Of a DNA stretch of 64,000 nt, positions 1-10,605 are shown piece after piece (the stretch's first letter is position 1; the number at the start of each line of letters is the position of its first letter). The notes beneath the pieces were generated by a model. The model was not told where the DNA came from and ran no database searches. It was given only the letters and a program-made list of their open reading frames with translations. The DNA is from Todiramphus chloris collaris (lineage: Eukaryota > Chordata > Aves > Coraciiformes > Alcedinidae), in assembly GCA_025345505.1 (NCBI GenBank), contig JANVCC010000120.1, positions 6,512,855 through 6,576,854 of the forward strand, given 5' to 3'. A program made the translations under genes and the position numbers.

Positions 1-1030
1 GGGGGGGGAAGAGCATTGGGCGGCTGAGCGGGCGCTGCTGTCCGGAGGTGTTTAGCACCGACAGACCCCACCCCGCAGAGCATGGAACCCCCAGTGAGGC
101 GTCCCCCTGCTCGGCCCCAGCCCCCCCACCCCGATACATGGGGGGCATGAACTGCCCCCCCAGCTGCCTCCAGCGCTGCCGCCCTGCCTGGGTGCCCTGG
201 GCGAGGTTTGGCACCAGATTTTGGGAGCTCCTGGCATCCACCGGCCCTGCCCGGGGGGGGTGGCTGGTGATGCTGCATGGGGCTGCTGGCATGGAGAGGT
301 GGGGGACAGGGATGAGGTCCCTCCCCACTTCTGCCACCAAAGGGACACTGGGGGGACAAGATGCTTTGAGAGGGAGCAGGGATGGGGACAGGGACAGGGT
401 AGATGCAGCCTCCTGCCCCGCCACACCACTCTGCCCTGGAGGGGACCTCCCACCTTGCTTCCAGCTCTGTGCACAACGATGTGGGAACAGCAGCCTTCCA
501 GGGTGGTATGAGGCTCAGGACAGCCCTGTCCTGGGGTTTCCCATCCCTGGGGGGCACAGGGAGCCCAGGGAGAAGGGGCAGGTGACCCCCAGGTGATATT
601 GAGCATCCCCACACTGCAGAGGCAGCTGCTCGCCATGTCCCTGCTCCTGTCCCACCCGCTGGCATCAAGCCTGGCCCAGGGCAGAGCCACCACAGTCCCT
701 GGCACTGCGGGGGCAAACAGGCTGTGGGAAGGTCTCCCCACCACTGGCACCTCGCTCGCACGCCAGGGAAGCAGATCCCACCAGCAGCGAGGCACTGGGG
801 GGACCATATCAACCCCTGTCCCTGGCTAGTGCCACGCTGCAGAACTGCTCCCAGACTCCAGGCTGGTGGGAGGGAGGGAAGGATGGACGGATGGAGGGGC
901 AGACAGATGGGCTGAGCAGCAATGGGGAGAAGCGTGTCGCGATGCTCCGTGCGAGGGAAGCGGGGTGGCTCGCCGTGACCGGGGGATTCTGCTGCTCTGG
1001 TCCGTCCCACCAGCTGGAAGGCAGTGCTGG
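1..1030. other. Non-coding DNA downstream of DLGAP3
   Basis: This GC-rich stretch lies beyond the predicted DLGAP3 polyadenylation site. Open frames occur on both strands, but they are stop-poor only because of the base composition and show no recognisable domain. A purine-rich simple stretch sits near 866-915. I see no gene here. Confidence 0.5.
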
Positions 1031-1047
1031 TCACGCGTGGTTTCTGG

Positions 1048-1053
1048 TTTATT
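1048..1053 (-). terminator. DLGAP3: Polyadenylation signal, probable DLGAP3 3' end
   Basis: The plus strand reads TTTATT, which is AATAAA on the minus strand, about 600 nt downstream of the DLGAP3 stop codon. A short TA-rich stretch (1062-1081) lies just upstream of it in the transcript direction. It is the best-placed signal for ending the DLGAP3 mRNA near 1,030. No transcript evidence is available. Confidence 0.5.
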
Positions 1054-1656
1054 CCGCAGGTTATATTTATATATGTATATAGGGGAAGGAGCCCTGTGCC
1101 CGTCGGGGCACCCGAGCCAGAAGCAGGTGAGGGCAGTGCCAGGGTCCCCTTTGTCCCCACCACGTCCCAGAGCCTGGTGCTGGCAGGGTGGGGAGGGGCG
1201 CTGGATGGGCTGGGGGGCCTGTCCCTGACACCCTGGGAGATTGCACTGAGTACAGAGAGGTGGGGGGGCCTGCCTGCAGCCCCCTCCCCTCCAGCCCAGG
1301 GGGGCTGGGGGCTGAGGGTCTCCTCTCTTTCGGTCGGGGTGCAAGCTGGGGAGGTACAGAAGGGCTGGCGGGGTGGGCAGGGGACAGAGATCTGGGACAC
1401 GGTCTCAGGGAGGGCAGAAGGAGGGGGAGCCCCGGACCCCAGGAGAGGCTGGCAGGGGCATGCGGGCGGGGGGCGACGGGACGGGGCAGAACCGGGCTTG
1501 CATTCACCCGCCGTCTGATCCACGAAAGGTCTAAAGATAGAAAAGAGAGAAGCTGTGAATGGGGCCAAGAGGTGCCCCAGGGTGTCCCCGCGGCCCCCCC
1601 ATCACAGTGAGCTACGGCTGCGCCGTCCAGTCCGGGTAGAAAAGCGGAGGCTGCGG

Positions 1657-1875
1657 TCACAGCCGGGTCTGCGCCTCGGGGATGTAGATCTCGATGCTGT
1701 CCGCGCTCTCGGTGGCCGAGCTCTGGCGGAAGGAGGCAGCTCGCTTGGCTGCCAGGAGCCGCTTGCGGGCCTCCTGCCGCTGCCTGTCCACCGAGTCCAG
1801 GGAACGCTCCTTCACCGGGTGCACCTTGGAGCGCGGCGGCTTCTTTGGTATCGGGGGAGGCACCTTCTTCTCCTC
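1657..1875 (-). CDS. DLGAP3: DLGAP3 last coding exon
   Basis: Residues 871-942 and the TGA stop. It encodes EEKKVPPPIPKKP, VKERSLDSVDRQRQEARKRL, LAAKRAASFRQSSATESADS and the end IEIYIPEAQTRL. The last four residues form the Shank-type PDZ ligand. The acceptor is GTGCAG|GAG. Confidence 0.96.
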   Translation of the reverse strand, partial: EEKKVPPPIPKKPPRSKVHPVKERSLDSVDRQRQEARKRLLAAKRAASFRQSSATESADSIEIYIPEAQTRL

Positions 1876-4800
1876 CTGCACGGACAACGAGGGCTTCAGG
1901 GTGGGCGTGGGAACAGGAGCTCCAGGGAAAGGGCATCCCGGTGGGCTCGGCCCAGCCAGCGGGTTGGGGGACATGGGTGCATCTGTGCGAGGTGCTGCCG
2001 TGGGTGGCAAAGCCAGAGCCGTGGTGAGACAGCCCCACGGACCCTCCTGCACCACACCAAGTCACGAGGCAGGGCTGTGTGTCCCTTCGTCCATCTGCAC
2101 GGCTGTGAAGGTGCCCGTGGCACCCTGCCTGGCCCTTTGCAGGCAGCGCTGCCCAGACCCACGCGGCGAGCTGGCTGCGAGGCATGGCGGGGGCACAGCC
2201 CCTTCTTTAGCCTCCGTTTTTTTCCAGCTCTGTTTTTCAAGTGTTTGCTAAAGCAGTCACCAGTGGCAGCCTGGCAGTGGCTTGGGGGAGTGCTTGGGGA
2301 GGAGGAAGGAGGGAGAGGTGACAAGGGACAAGTGCCAGAACCCTGCCCTTACCTTGGGCTCCACGATCTTCCACCCATTGGCCTTGAGCTGCTGGAGCTC
2401 TGCGAACTTCATGCTGACGTCCTCAATGGAGAGCTGCAGGAGGTCCCAGAAGCCAGCCAGGTCTTGGAAGGTGGGTACAGGGAACGCGTTGGGATCCTGT
2501 GGGGACAGAGGGACAGCGTGTCATCCATGTCCCCTGGTGGGACATCAGCTCTGCTGGACACATGGCCATTCCACCCCATGCTGCTGGGGGGGGGGATCTC
2601 TGTCCAGTGTTACAAAGTCCCTTTTCCACCGACTAAGGGTACAAGACCCCCGCCTGCTGTGGCTGACCCCGTGGCACCACTGCCCAGCACTCACCATGTT
2701 CTGCTGGCAGAGGCGGTAGAACTGCTGCACCTTCTGGGACATGAGGAGCTGGGCACTGCCCACGGCACTCCGGATCTTCTCCAGGACTGGCAGGGGGAGA
2801 ACAGACAGTCAGCACTCCTGTGGGACGTGGAACCTCTCCCGCTCACAGGCAGTGGGGCAGCCCAGGCAGCTTGGACCCCCCCAGCCCATGTGGCACCTCC
2901 TCCCTCCTCCAGGCCCCGCTAGTCCCAGAGTGTTTCACCGTGTCTCTCACCCCCACTCAACCTCTTTACCCTTGGAGATGCTCCAAGGTGGGAGCATTGC
3001 AGGACCATGGCTGTGGCCACCCCTGTCCCAGTCCATCCCACCCCTGCCAACCCCCCCGACTCACTCTCCTCCGGCAGGTCATAGTCCTCAGCCTCCCTCT
3101 CCATCTGCTGGCACCAGCCCTCCATCTTCTCCACCTCCGCCTGCAGCAGTTTGATGAACCATTCCCCGTCGCGGTGGCAGGGGGAGGCACGGCCGGAGTC
3201 GGGGAGGCTGCGGGAGCCCCGCTCCATCCAGGCATCCCGCCGGGGCACCTCCACCGTGTCATACTGCAGCTGGTAGTCCTCCCGGTACGCCCACTGCCCC
3301 TGCGTGTGCACCGTCTTGTACACCGCGTACTGCCGGCCCGACTCCGGCTCCGAGGAGTGTCGCTGGAACGGCCGCCCGAACTGCAGGGCTTTGTCCTCGG
3401 TGGCCACGGCCAGGCCGGTGAAGCCCTCCAGCTCCAGGTCCGCCTGCACACCCGCTGTCACGCTGTTGGAGCGCTTGAAACGCGCTCGCCTGCGGGGAGC
3501 GAGAGCGCGTGGGGACCTCGGCAGCCGGCGAGGACAGCCCCGGTGACCCCTGCCCCCGCCAGGCTCCACAGAGGGCATGGGCAGGGTGAGGGACACCCAG
3601 GGGAAGGATGGGGCTGGGGATGCCAGTCTGGATTTGGGAGCATTCGGGGCCATGGGGACAGCCCTGAACAGCCAGAACCTGTCTGTCCCTCATTTCCTCT
3701 GCTCTTAGCCCGTTTCCATGGCTACCAGTGCTGGACCGAGGATGGAGAGGAGCACGCACCGGGGGCTGCGTGGGCACAGTGCCAGAGCTCCCTTCCCACA
3801 GGCGGTGCAGGTCCCGGCACACGGCACTCCCGCCCCAGCCCAAACATCACGTTTGGCTGCAGAGAAGCCCAAAGGTTCCATCTTCACCTGGGCTGGGCTC
3901 AAAGCCACCGCACCTGCCCAAGGACAGGGCAGGAGCAGAGAAACCCCTTCCCCGGGCAGCCCTGAGGTGTGAGGGCAAAGGGGAGGCCAGATCCTGCCCC
4001 AGGATGGTGCTGAGCTCTGGGGGGTGGTCTCAGCTGGAGGAGAGCAGGAGAAGGTGCTGCAGGGCAGTGGTGGTGTGTGGGGCTCAGGGAGCACCGGCAG
4101 GGACCCGGTCGGCAGTGCGGCGAGTGCGGCAGTCTCAGCCCAGCCCCGGCCGCGTGGTACCTTTTGTCCTCCTCCACCTGCACCCCGATGGAGTGGAACT
4201 CCCTCTGGCTCCGGCTCTCCGTGTCCGAATCGGAGATGGCCTCGACCTGCCGAGGGGCAGAGGGAACTGCTGGAGGGTGGCCCCGGGACGTGGCGCGGTG
4301 GCTCAGCATCGCCCAGGCCACTCGGGCAGGCTCGCAGCCCATGGGGAGGAGAGAAGCCCACCTGGACACCGATGGAGGGTCGCCACTTGCGCTGCCGAGC
4401 CAAGCTCCTCAGCTCCTCCCGGCCGGGAATGGCCTTGATGATGAGCGTGGAGGGCTTGGGAGCGGCGCGGGGCTGGACCGGGGGCAGGTCGAGGGCCACG
4501 GCCGTCACCTTGGAGCTCTCCAGGCTCTCGGCCGAGTTGCAGCGGGTCGCGGCGTCTTTGGACCAGGCGGGGCCGCGGGAGACCTCGCCGGGCAGGTAGC
4601 TCTCGTGGGTGGACTCAGTGCTGCTCTGCGCCGTGACGGAGATGAGGGGTTTGGCTTTGGTTCCTGGAGGGATGGGAGGTGGAGCTTTTCTGTAACTGAA
4701 GGCTGTTGTGGGAGAGGCGCAGGATGAAAAGGCACGTGAAAAACACAGACACTGGCTCATTTCCCGCCACGAACAGGGGCCCTGGGGCAGTGGTGCCCAC

Positions 4801-7800
4801 CTCCTCCCACAGCATGGGGTTCATGGCCCCGCAGTTTGCACCTCAGCTGGCTGAGACCTGAGCTGGAGCTCAGAGGGGCCGTTTGGCTGGTTTACCCCTA
4901 GACAGGTATGGGAAAGCATCCCAGACCCGCACTGGCCATGCCACTGCACCATCCAGCAAGGGGCAGAGATGGGGAGAGAAGTGGAGGGAAGAAGGGAATG
5001 GCAGATGGGTGCTGGTGGCACAGATCAGCCCCTGGCAGGGACTGAGCTACAAGCGGGATGCGCACACCCTGTGCCAGGGCTGAGCTGTGAAAGTGATGCT
5101 CATGCCCCGCGTGGGATGCTCGTGCCCTCTCTGCTGGGGGCTGCCCAAGGATGGGGGCAGGAGCAGGGGTGGCAGCAGCTCTTGGCAGTGCCCAGGTGAG
5201 CAGGCAGGGAGATGTGGGGGTCCCACGCGCGGCCGAGCCCTCACCACACCCCAGGACTCACAAGTGCTGGGCTTCAAGATGCTGCTGGTGATGGGCGGCC
5301 CGGCGGGGGCCGACATGGAGAAGAGCGAGAGGCAGTCGTCGTCCTGGGAGCAGCCCGCCTGGATGGCCCGCAGGTAGCTGTGGCTCCGCATGCGGAAGCA
5401 GCCGGGCAGGTCCAGAGCCTCCACGGCCTGCGACTCCACCTCACCGAAAACCGACTCGCAGACGGCCTCGAACTGGTGATTGAGCTCGTCGTTGATCTGG
5501 GGAGAGCAGCGGGTGAGGCTAAGGGCAGGGAGCTGGTGCTGAGCGGGGCAGGACATGCTCAGAGGAATATCCACCACCCTCCCCACCGCAACCTGCCCCG
5601 TGGTGCCCGTGAGATGGGACCCTACCTGGCCGGTGGTGAAGGACCGCCCGTAGCTCTGTCCCCGCGGGAGCATTCGTGGTGGCGTGCAGCAGCTGGGACA
5701 GTTACAGACATATGAATCAGAATAGTGCCTACTTGCAAACCTAATGAGAGACAGCGGGAATAGAAGGGATGGCACCAAAAGCAACACATCCAAGCAGAGC
5801 ATTTGGAAACGCAGCCGCAGCAATGCTCCCACCAGCCACTACCACTGTCCCCATCCCTAAACCACCCCAAAATGCTGTTCTAGGGGTCCAGAGCCATCCC
5901 ACTGCAATGTGGGACCACAGGAAAGGTACCTGCCTGCTCCGGGACACGGGTGAGGAGCCAGCCTGTCACCCACTAGACTGGGGCACATGCCAGTCATCTC
6001 CTTCTGAACGTGCCTCTTCTCCCCAGCCTCTACACGTGGCTGAAGCAGCAGGTCCCACCCCGAAGCCCAGCGCAGCCACATCTTCCCCAGTACCAACCAA
6101 GGGCAGCTAAGGCGCAGGGACAGGGCTCAGTACCACTGCACTGGAGAGCGTGGCCGTGAGCGAGGACGATGCCCCGCATCCTCCCGGGGAGCCCCAGCCC
6201 ATGGCCGCGGCGCTGAGATGGAGCCGGGAGGCAACAGCCCTTACTTGGTCCTGGCCTGGTCGGCGCTGGAGGAGCGGCGGTAGCTGTCTCGCCGCGTGGC
6301 CGCCCTGGGCAATATTTTGGCGCTGGCATCTGAGTCGGCGCTGTCCTCATCGCCCATGGCCTTGATGTAGCTGCCGCTGCGCATCCGTCGGCAGGGGATC
6401 TCCCCGTCCTTGCCCACCGCCGGGTACCCGCTCCACTCGTCCTGTGGCACCTGGAGCAGGAGGGAGCAAGCATGGGAGGATGTGGTGGCCGGGGTCCCGC
6501 GGTCGGGACGCAGAGCTGAGCCCTGCACCCGCCACAGGGCACGTGCCAGCCCAAGCCGGGTGTGCAGCCACGGCCCAAACCCAGCGTGCGCACGGCTCAA
6601 GGCCAAAGCGTGTTCGGGCATGGCTCCCCTGCCCTCCCCACAGCACCCCAGAGCTGCAGGGGCAGGCCCGGAGGGCTCTGAACCCCTGGGAAACCCCTGA
6701 AATCCAGGAGAGCTGCTCCCTCCCAACAGCCACGGCTCCCCAAGCCCCGTGCAGGGCTGTGCCCAAAGCGGGGGCAGTGCCAGCGCTCCCACCTCACAGC
6801 CACCCCAGCAGGCGCGGCTGGGCCAAATCCCACCCATGCCAGCGCGGCTGCCCAGCTGACGTAGCAGCCGCCGGTCCCACCACGCGCTGCTGACGCTGGC
6901 ACCACGGGGTCCTTACTGGGCTGCGGCAAGGGGACGGTATCCCCCGGGCCCAATGGGGAGGGTGGAGGGGCCAGCACCCTACCTGCTGCCCCTGCTGCTG
7001 GTGGAGAGGGTCGCTGGCTACCCCCAGCCCCAGGCAGCACGGCATTGCTGCTCCCTGTCTTTTTCCCCGGGGAAAGGGAGAGTAGAGTTAATTAGTTTTT
7101 AATAGGAAGGGGGGTGACCTAGAAGGGAGCCCAGTGACGAGGCAGGCGGTGGCACCCAGCCAGGCGCAAGTGGGATAAAAGTCGTGTGGAGGGAGCAGGC
7201 GCAGGGCCGCTGGCAGCCCTGAGGGGGCAGAGCTGATCTGACCCCAAATCCAGTGGGCACAGGGCAGGAGGTGGCAGATGGGGCTTCATGCTGCCAGCGA
7301 GGGGACAGTGGGGACCGGCATGAGACCCTGGGGCCCACGGTGCTGGGGACATGGAGTGAAGCTGGAGCATCCCCACAGCCTCCTGGGCTTCTGGGATGGG
7401 CGGTCCCAGCCCTGGCTTGCCCTATGGCACCACTGGCTGCAGTCCCCAGGGTGGCAGCCCCTGGGCCTGCCCAGCCCCTCACCTGCAGGTACTGGTACGC
7501 TCGGTCTTTGGCCTTTGCTTCCTGAAGCATCAAGGTCTTCTCGGTGCCGCCGGCGCTGGGGTAGGCTTCGCGGGCCTGGCTGACGGTCATGGTGTGCCAG
7601 GCACTCCTCTTGAGCGTCTGGCCGTCCAGAGACATGGACATGCCGGCGCAGGCCAGGCATTTTCCTTCCCCGCCGCCCTTTAGACTCTTCAAGGTCAAGT
7701 CTCTGAAGGCACTTTCGGGAGCGTCCACGCAGTACTGGGTGCCCTGGTCGACGGCGTGCCGGCCGGACACCATGTAGCTGCTGTCGCTGTCCAGGTTGTC

Positions 7801-8496
7801 GTCGGAGCTCCACCAGCCCATCATCTTGGACCGGTGCCGGGAGTCCACCTTGCGGTCCTTGCTCTTGCTGCGCTTGCCGTGGCGGGACTGGTGGTGGTGA
7901 TGGTGGTGGTGGTGGTGATGGTGGTGGTAGCCGTCCCCGCGGCCGTCCATCTTGGCACCGTTGTAGTCCCGCTTGGCCGGCGCCTCCAGGGAGTGGGACT
8001 TGGCGAAGAGCTTCTGGACGGAGTGGACGAGGTGGCGGATGCGGCTGGGGCTCTCACTGCGGGGCTCGGCGCCGCCGGCCCGGGGGTACTGCAGCGTGTG
8101 GAACCCGTCGTGGTGCAGCGGCAGCTGCTTCTCGAACTGGTCCAGCAGCGTGGGGGGCAGGCGGTTGATCTTGCTGGAGGGGTGGGCGGTCGCCATGCAT
8201 TCGTCGCAGGAGTCGTAGGGCTGCTGCGCGTGGTGCATCCTCGGGAAGGTGCTGCTGGCGGAGGGCGGCTCGCTCAGGGGCCCGCCCGGGCACTCGCTGG
8301 CCGCGCCGGGGCTCCGAGCTGGGCAGTAGGGATGCTCCAGGGAACAGGGCTCGCTGGGGCTGAGGAGGTACGGCGGCCGGCCCTCGGGGCCGTGCGGGAT
8401 GTAGTTGGCGGGATGCTGGCAGTCCTCTGGGATGCAGCGGCAGCGATGGCCGGAGGAGGGCTGTGTCTGGCTACGCTCCCCATGGTAGCCCTTCAT
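1657..8496 (-). CDS. DLGAP3: DLG-associated protein 3 (SAPAP3/GKAP3), ten coding exons
   Basis: This is a postsynaptic-density scaffold of excitatory synapses: in this family the protein links PSD-95 guanylate-kinase domains to Shank PDZ domains. Coding exons: 7483-8496, 6245-6450, 5626-5692, 5262-5496, 4362-4702, 4161-4246, 3065-3489, 2695-2786, 2353-2496, 1657-1875. All nine introns are GT-AG and the phases join into 942 codons plus a stop (human about 979). Visible features are a 12-His tract (191-202), two RMRSxSY guanylate-kinase-binding repeats (exons 2 and 4), GVQV-type motifs resembling dynein-light-chain docking sites (617-622, 640-645), the C-terminal GKAP region, a proline-rich VPPPIPKK stretch and the terminal PDZ ligand QTRL (939-942). 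The start MKGYHG matches the human N-terminus and has CACC before the ATG. Confidence 0.97.
2353..2496 (-). CDS. DLGAP3: DLGAP3 coding exon 9
   Basis: Residues 823-870. It encodes DPNAFPVPTFQDLAGFWDLL, then QLSIEDVSMKFAELQQLKAN. The acceptor is CCACAG|GAT, the donor CCCAAG|GTAAGG and the phase is 0 on both sides. Confidence 0.94.
2695..2786 (-). CDS. DLGAP3: DLGAP3 coding exon 8
   Basis: Residues 792-822. It encodes ILEKIRSAVGSAQLLMSQKV and QQFYRLCQQNM, helical parts of the GKAP C-terminal domain. The acceptor is TGCCAG|TC and the donor AACATG|GTGAGT. Confidence 0.94.
3065..3489 (-). CDS. DLGAP3: DLGAP3 coding exon 7
   Basis: Residues 650-791 plus one base. It encodes RARFKRSNSVTAGVQADLEL, KTVHTQGQWAYRED, WMERGSRSLPDSGRASP and WCQQMEREAEDYDLPEE, all typical of the DLGAP C-terminal half. 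The donor is GAGGAGA|GTGAGT. Confidence 0.94.
4161..4246 (-). CDS. DLGAP3: DLGAP3 coding exon 6
   Basis: Residues 622-649 plus two bases. It encodes VEAISDSDTESRSQREFHS and a second SIGVQVEEDK motif. Both splice sites are GT-AG (GGCAG|GTC and AAAAG|GTACCA). Confidence 0.92.
4362..4702 (-). CDS. DLGAP3: DLGAP3 coding exon 5
   Basis: Residues 508-621. It encodes RKAPPPIPPG, ISVTAQSSTEST (one residue differs from the human order) and STLIIKAIPGREELRSLARQ, ending in SIGVQ. The acceptor is CAACAG|CC and the donor CAG|GTGGGC. Confidence 0.93.
5262..5496 (-). CDS. DLGAP3: DLGAP3 coding exon 4
   Basis: Residues 430-507 plus one base. It encodes INDELNHQFEAVCESVFGE and the second repeat CFRMRSHSYLRAIQAGCSQ. 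The donor is CACTT|GTGAGT. Confidence 0.93.
5626..5692 (-). CDS. DLGAP3: DLGAP3 coding exon 3
   Basis: Residues 407-429. A small 67-nt exon encoding CCTPPRMLPRGQSYGRSFTT followed by GQ. The acceptor is TCCCAG|C and the donor CAG|GTAGGG. It restores phase 0 after exon 2. Confidence 0.92.
6245..6450 (-). CDS. DLGAP3: DLGAP3 coding exon 2
   Basis: Residues 339-406 plus two bases of codon 407. It encodes VPQDEWSGYP and the repeat CRRMRSGSYIKAMGDED, a guanylate-kinase-binding repeat. The acceptor is CTCCAG|GTG. The donor is ACCAA|GTAAGG, so a read-through frame stops at once. Confidence 0.93.
7483..8496 (-). CDS. DLGAP3: DLGAP3 coding exon 1
   Basis: Residues 1-338. It holds the initiator ATG, LPPTLLDQFEKQLP (113-126), SPSRIRHLVHSVQKLFAKSH (149-168), the poly-His tract and the basic RHGKRSKSKDRK segment. 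The donor is CTGCAG|GTGAGG and the phase is 0. Confidence 0.95.
7891..7926 (-). repeat. CAC/CAT repeat coding 12 histidines in DLGAP3
   Basis: Twelve consecutive His codons (mixed CAC and CAT) encode residues 191-202. A poly-His run at the same place is known from mammalian DLGAP3, so the protein repeat appears ancestral. The mixed codons argue against recent slippage. Confidence 0.9.
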
Positions 8497-8500
8497 GGTG

Positions 8501-8554
8501 TCAGCACCTGCCCCGTAGCCTCGGCATCCTGCAGGGTTGTCCCTGCGGGCTCAT
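8501..8554 (-). CDS. Possible upstream ORF in the DLGAP3 leader
   Basis: A splice acceptor (TCCACAG, AG at 8,555-8,556) precedes the DLGAP3 start by 58 nt. If it is used, the exon begins directly with ATG and carries a 17-codon frame (MSPQGQPCRMPRLRGRC, stop at 8,501-8,503). The frame ends four bases before the main ATG. Such a uORF could lower or gate DLGAP3 translation. It depends on the inferred acceptor, and its start context depends on the unknown upstream exon. Confidence 0.4.
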   Translation of the reverse strand: MSPQGQPCRMPRLRGRC

Positions 8555-9249
8555 CTGTGGAGACAGGGATGGGCACGGAGTCACGCTCCCCTCTGCACCC
8601 CGCCACCGGCAACACACAGAGGCTGTTCCATGGGAACCAACCGAGGGAGCTGGGAAGCTCTCAGGGCAGAATCCAGCCCTGTCTGAGCCCCAGGGGGTGA
8701 GGAGGGCACGGTGCCAGGGCCGGGCACCCGGGGACACCCCCAGCTCAGCTGCTTGGAGGAAGCAGCACTAAAGGAGGAGAGGGAAGGAGAAGGTGCTGCC
8801 AGCAGCGATGCCGGCAGCGCGGGACCTGCAGACAGCGAGGGAGGACACGCTGCCATCATCAGAAACTTGTTTTCTTCTCCAACACCAAATATTATGAAGT
8901 GTTTCTCCATTAGGAACACGGCTCTGGTGGAGTTTCGCAGCCGCTGCGATTCACAGAGCCGCTAATGAGCTGCTGCGGGGCGGCCGCGCTCTGATGCCTC
9001 CATCCAAGCCGCTCTCCCCGCAGAGCCCCAGCCGGGACGCCTGGCTGGGGATGGAGACCCAGGACCGGCCACCCTGCCGGCCCCCACGGCCCTGCCAGCC
9101 CCACGGGTGGCAACGGCTCTGCCGCGCGTGGGGCAGCCCCAGGTGGCATCAGGAGGAGCGACGGCGTCGACCCAGGCTGAGCCCCGTGCCAGCTGCTGGG
9201 ATGGCGGAGCTGCGCGTGCCCGTGGAGGTCCCTCAAAGGCCCTGCCTTT

Positions 9250-9345
9250 GGTAAGACTGTAAATGAGGAAATCACTTATTCTCCAGTGCAGCTCGGCTAA
9301 TTAACAGGCATCATTAATGCTCTTGTTATCATATTTGGGCATGTC
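9250..9345. promoter_or_regulatory. AT-rich island, candidate conserved enhancer
   Basis: The island contains TAATTAA (9298-9304) and CATTAATG (9312-9319), homeodomain-type sites, within GC-rich flanks. Function is inferred only from composition and motifs. Confidence 0.35.
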
Positions 9346-10470
9346 CCTGAGATCAGCTGCAGGGAAAGGTGAAGGTGGGGCGGTCCCCAGGGCACGCAGG
9401 GGCCACTGGACAAGTGGGGGTTGGAAATGAAGGGCAATGGGAGGGCTGGGAACACATGGAGAGGGAGGATTCGCATATCCCCCGGAGGGGAGACGGGCTG
9501 GAGACCCCGAGGGGTGTGGGGGCGAGCGGCAGACGGGGCTGTAGCACTGCCTGGGGAACGTGTCTGCCCTAATAAGCCTCTGCCTCCTTCCCTCCTGGCT
9601 TCAAGGCTGGATGGCTTGGTCCTGAGCCTCTCCTGCCACCCTCACAATCACGCTCCTGCTCTAATGAGTCTCCCTAATTGCTGCATCTTCACCGAAGGAT
9701 GCTGCAGCCAACAAGAAGAAATGCTTCTCCCCTCCTGGGAGAGCTGCTGCGAGGAGCGGGCACAGCAGTGTGGGAAGGGGCTGCCCGCCCTGCCCTGGGA
9801 TCAGGCCGGCAATCAGCAGCAGGACAGACAGACAGATGAGCTCCCAGCCCTGGCTCTGCCTCCACGGGATGAGCTATCATCTTCTGCTCGGGGAGGGAAG
9901 CTCTCAGCTGATCCAAATATTGCTGCTATGTTGAGAAGGAAGGAAGGAGTGGAAATAGCTGAGCAGCCTGTCCCTGCGAGCCCGGCGGGTTGCTGTGCTC
10001 GGCAGGTGCAGGAAAGGAACAGAGCTGGGCTCTGCCGGCAAGGGGGCACCGCAGCCATGGGCAGTGCCACAGGACAGTGAAGGATGCTGTCCCGGTAAGT
10101 ACCAGCTCACCACAGCCATGCAGATGCCCACGCCCTGGCCAGGGACTATCTGGACCCCTGCAGGCACCCTGCAGAGGGGGAAGGGGTTGGGAGCGATCCT
10201 GTGGGTCTCAGCGCAGCCCAGTCTCTCCATGTCCCAGCAGGGATAGCTACACGCAGAGGGCAGGAGAAGCCACCAAGCCCTGTCCAGCGTGGGCAGCACT
10301 GGCAGGAGGATGCCACACGGGCACACGGAACCAGCCGGAGCACAGCTCATGGTCTGGGTGCAGCCGAGAGCTGGAGCCCTGTCCCACCGAAGGCCACTCG
10401 TGCCTCCGGAAGGAGGGGGTTTGTGCCACTGAACCACAGACTCAAAAAGTGGGGGAAAAACCCCAGCCCA

Positions 10471-10605
10471 GCTGAATTTCGTGCCATTTAACACCAGGGT
10501 AATTACCACCAGTGGGAACCTACCGCCCACACAATTATGTGCTAGGATAAACTGGAAGACTGTAATTACCATTACAAATAACTCACTTCTTGCCTTTATT
10601 GCACC
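10471..10605. promoter_or_regulatory. AT-rich island with several TAATTA-like sites
   Basis: The island holds GGTAATTACC-type, CAATTATG and TGTAATTACC motifs in about 135 bp, with sharp GC-rich borders. It resembles a conserved homeodomain-bound enhancer. No coding potential is seen. Confidence 0.35.

Noticed and set aside
1555..2922. Plus-strand open frame of 455 codons
   Set aside because: It is antisense to DLGAP3 exons 8-10 and their introns, whose minus-strand reading is a clear protein with correct splice sites.
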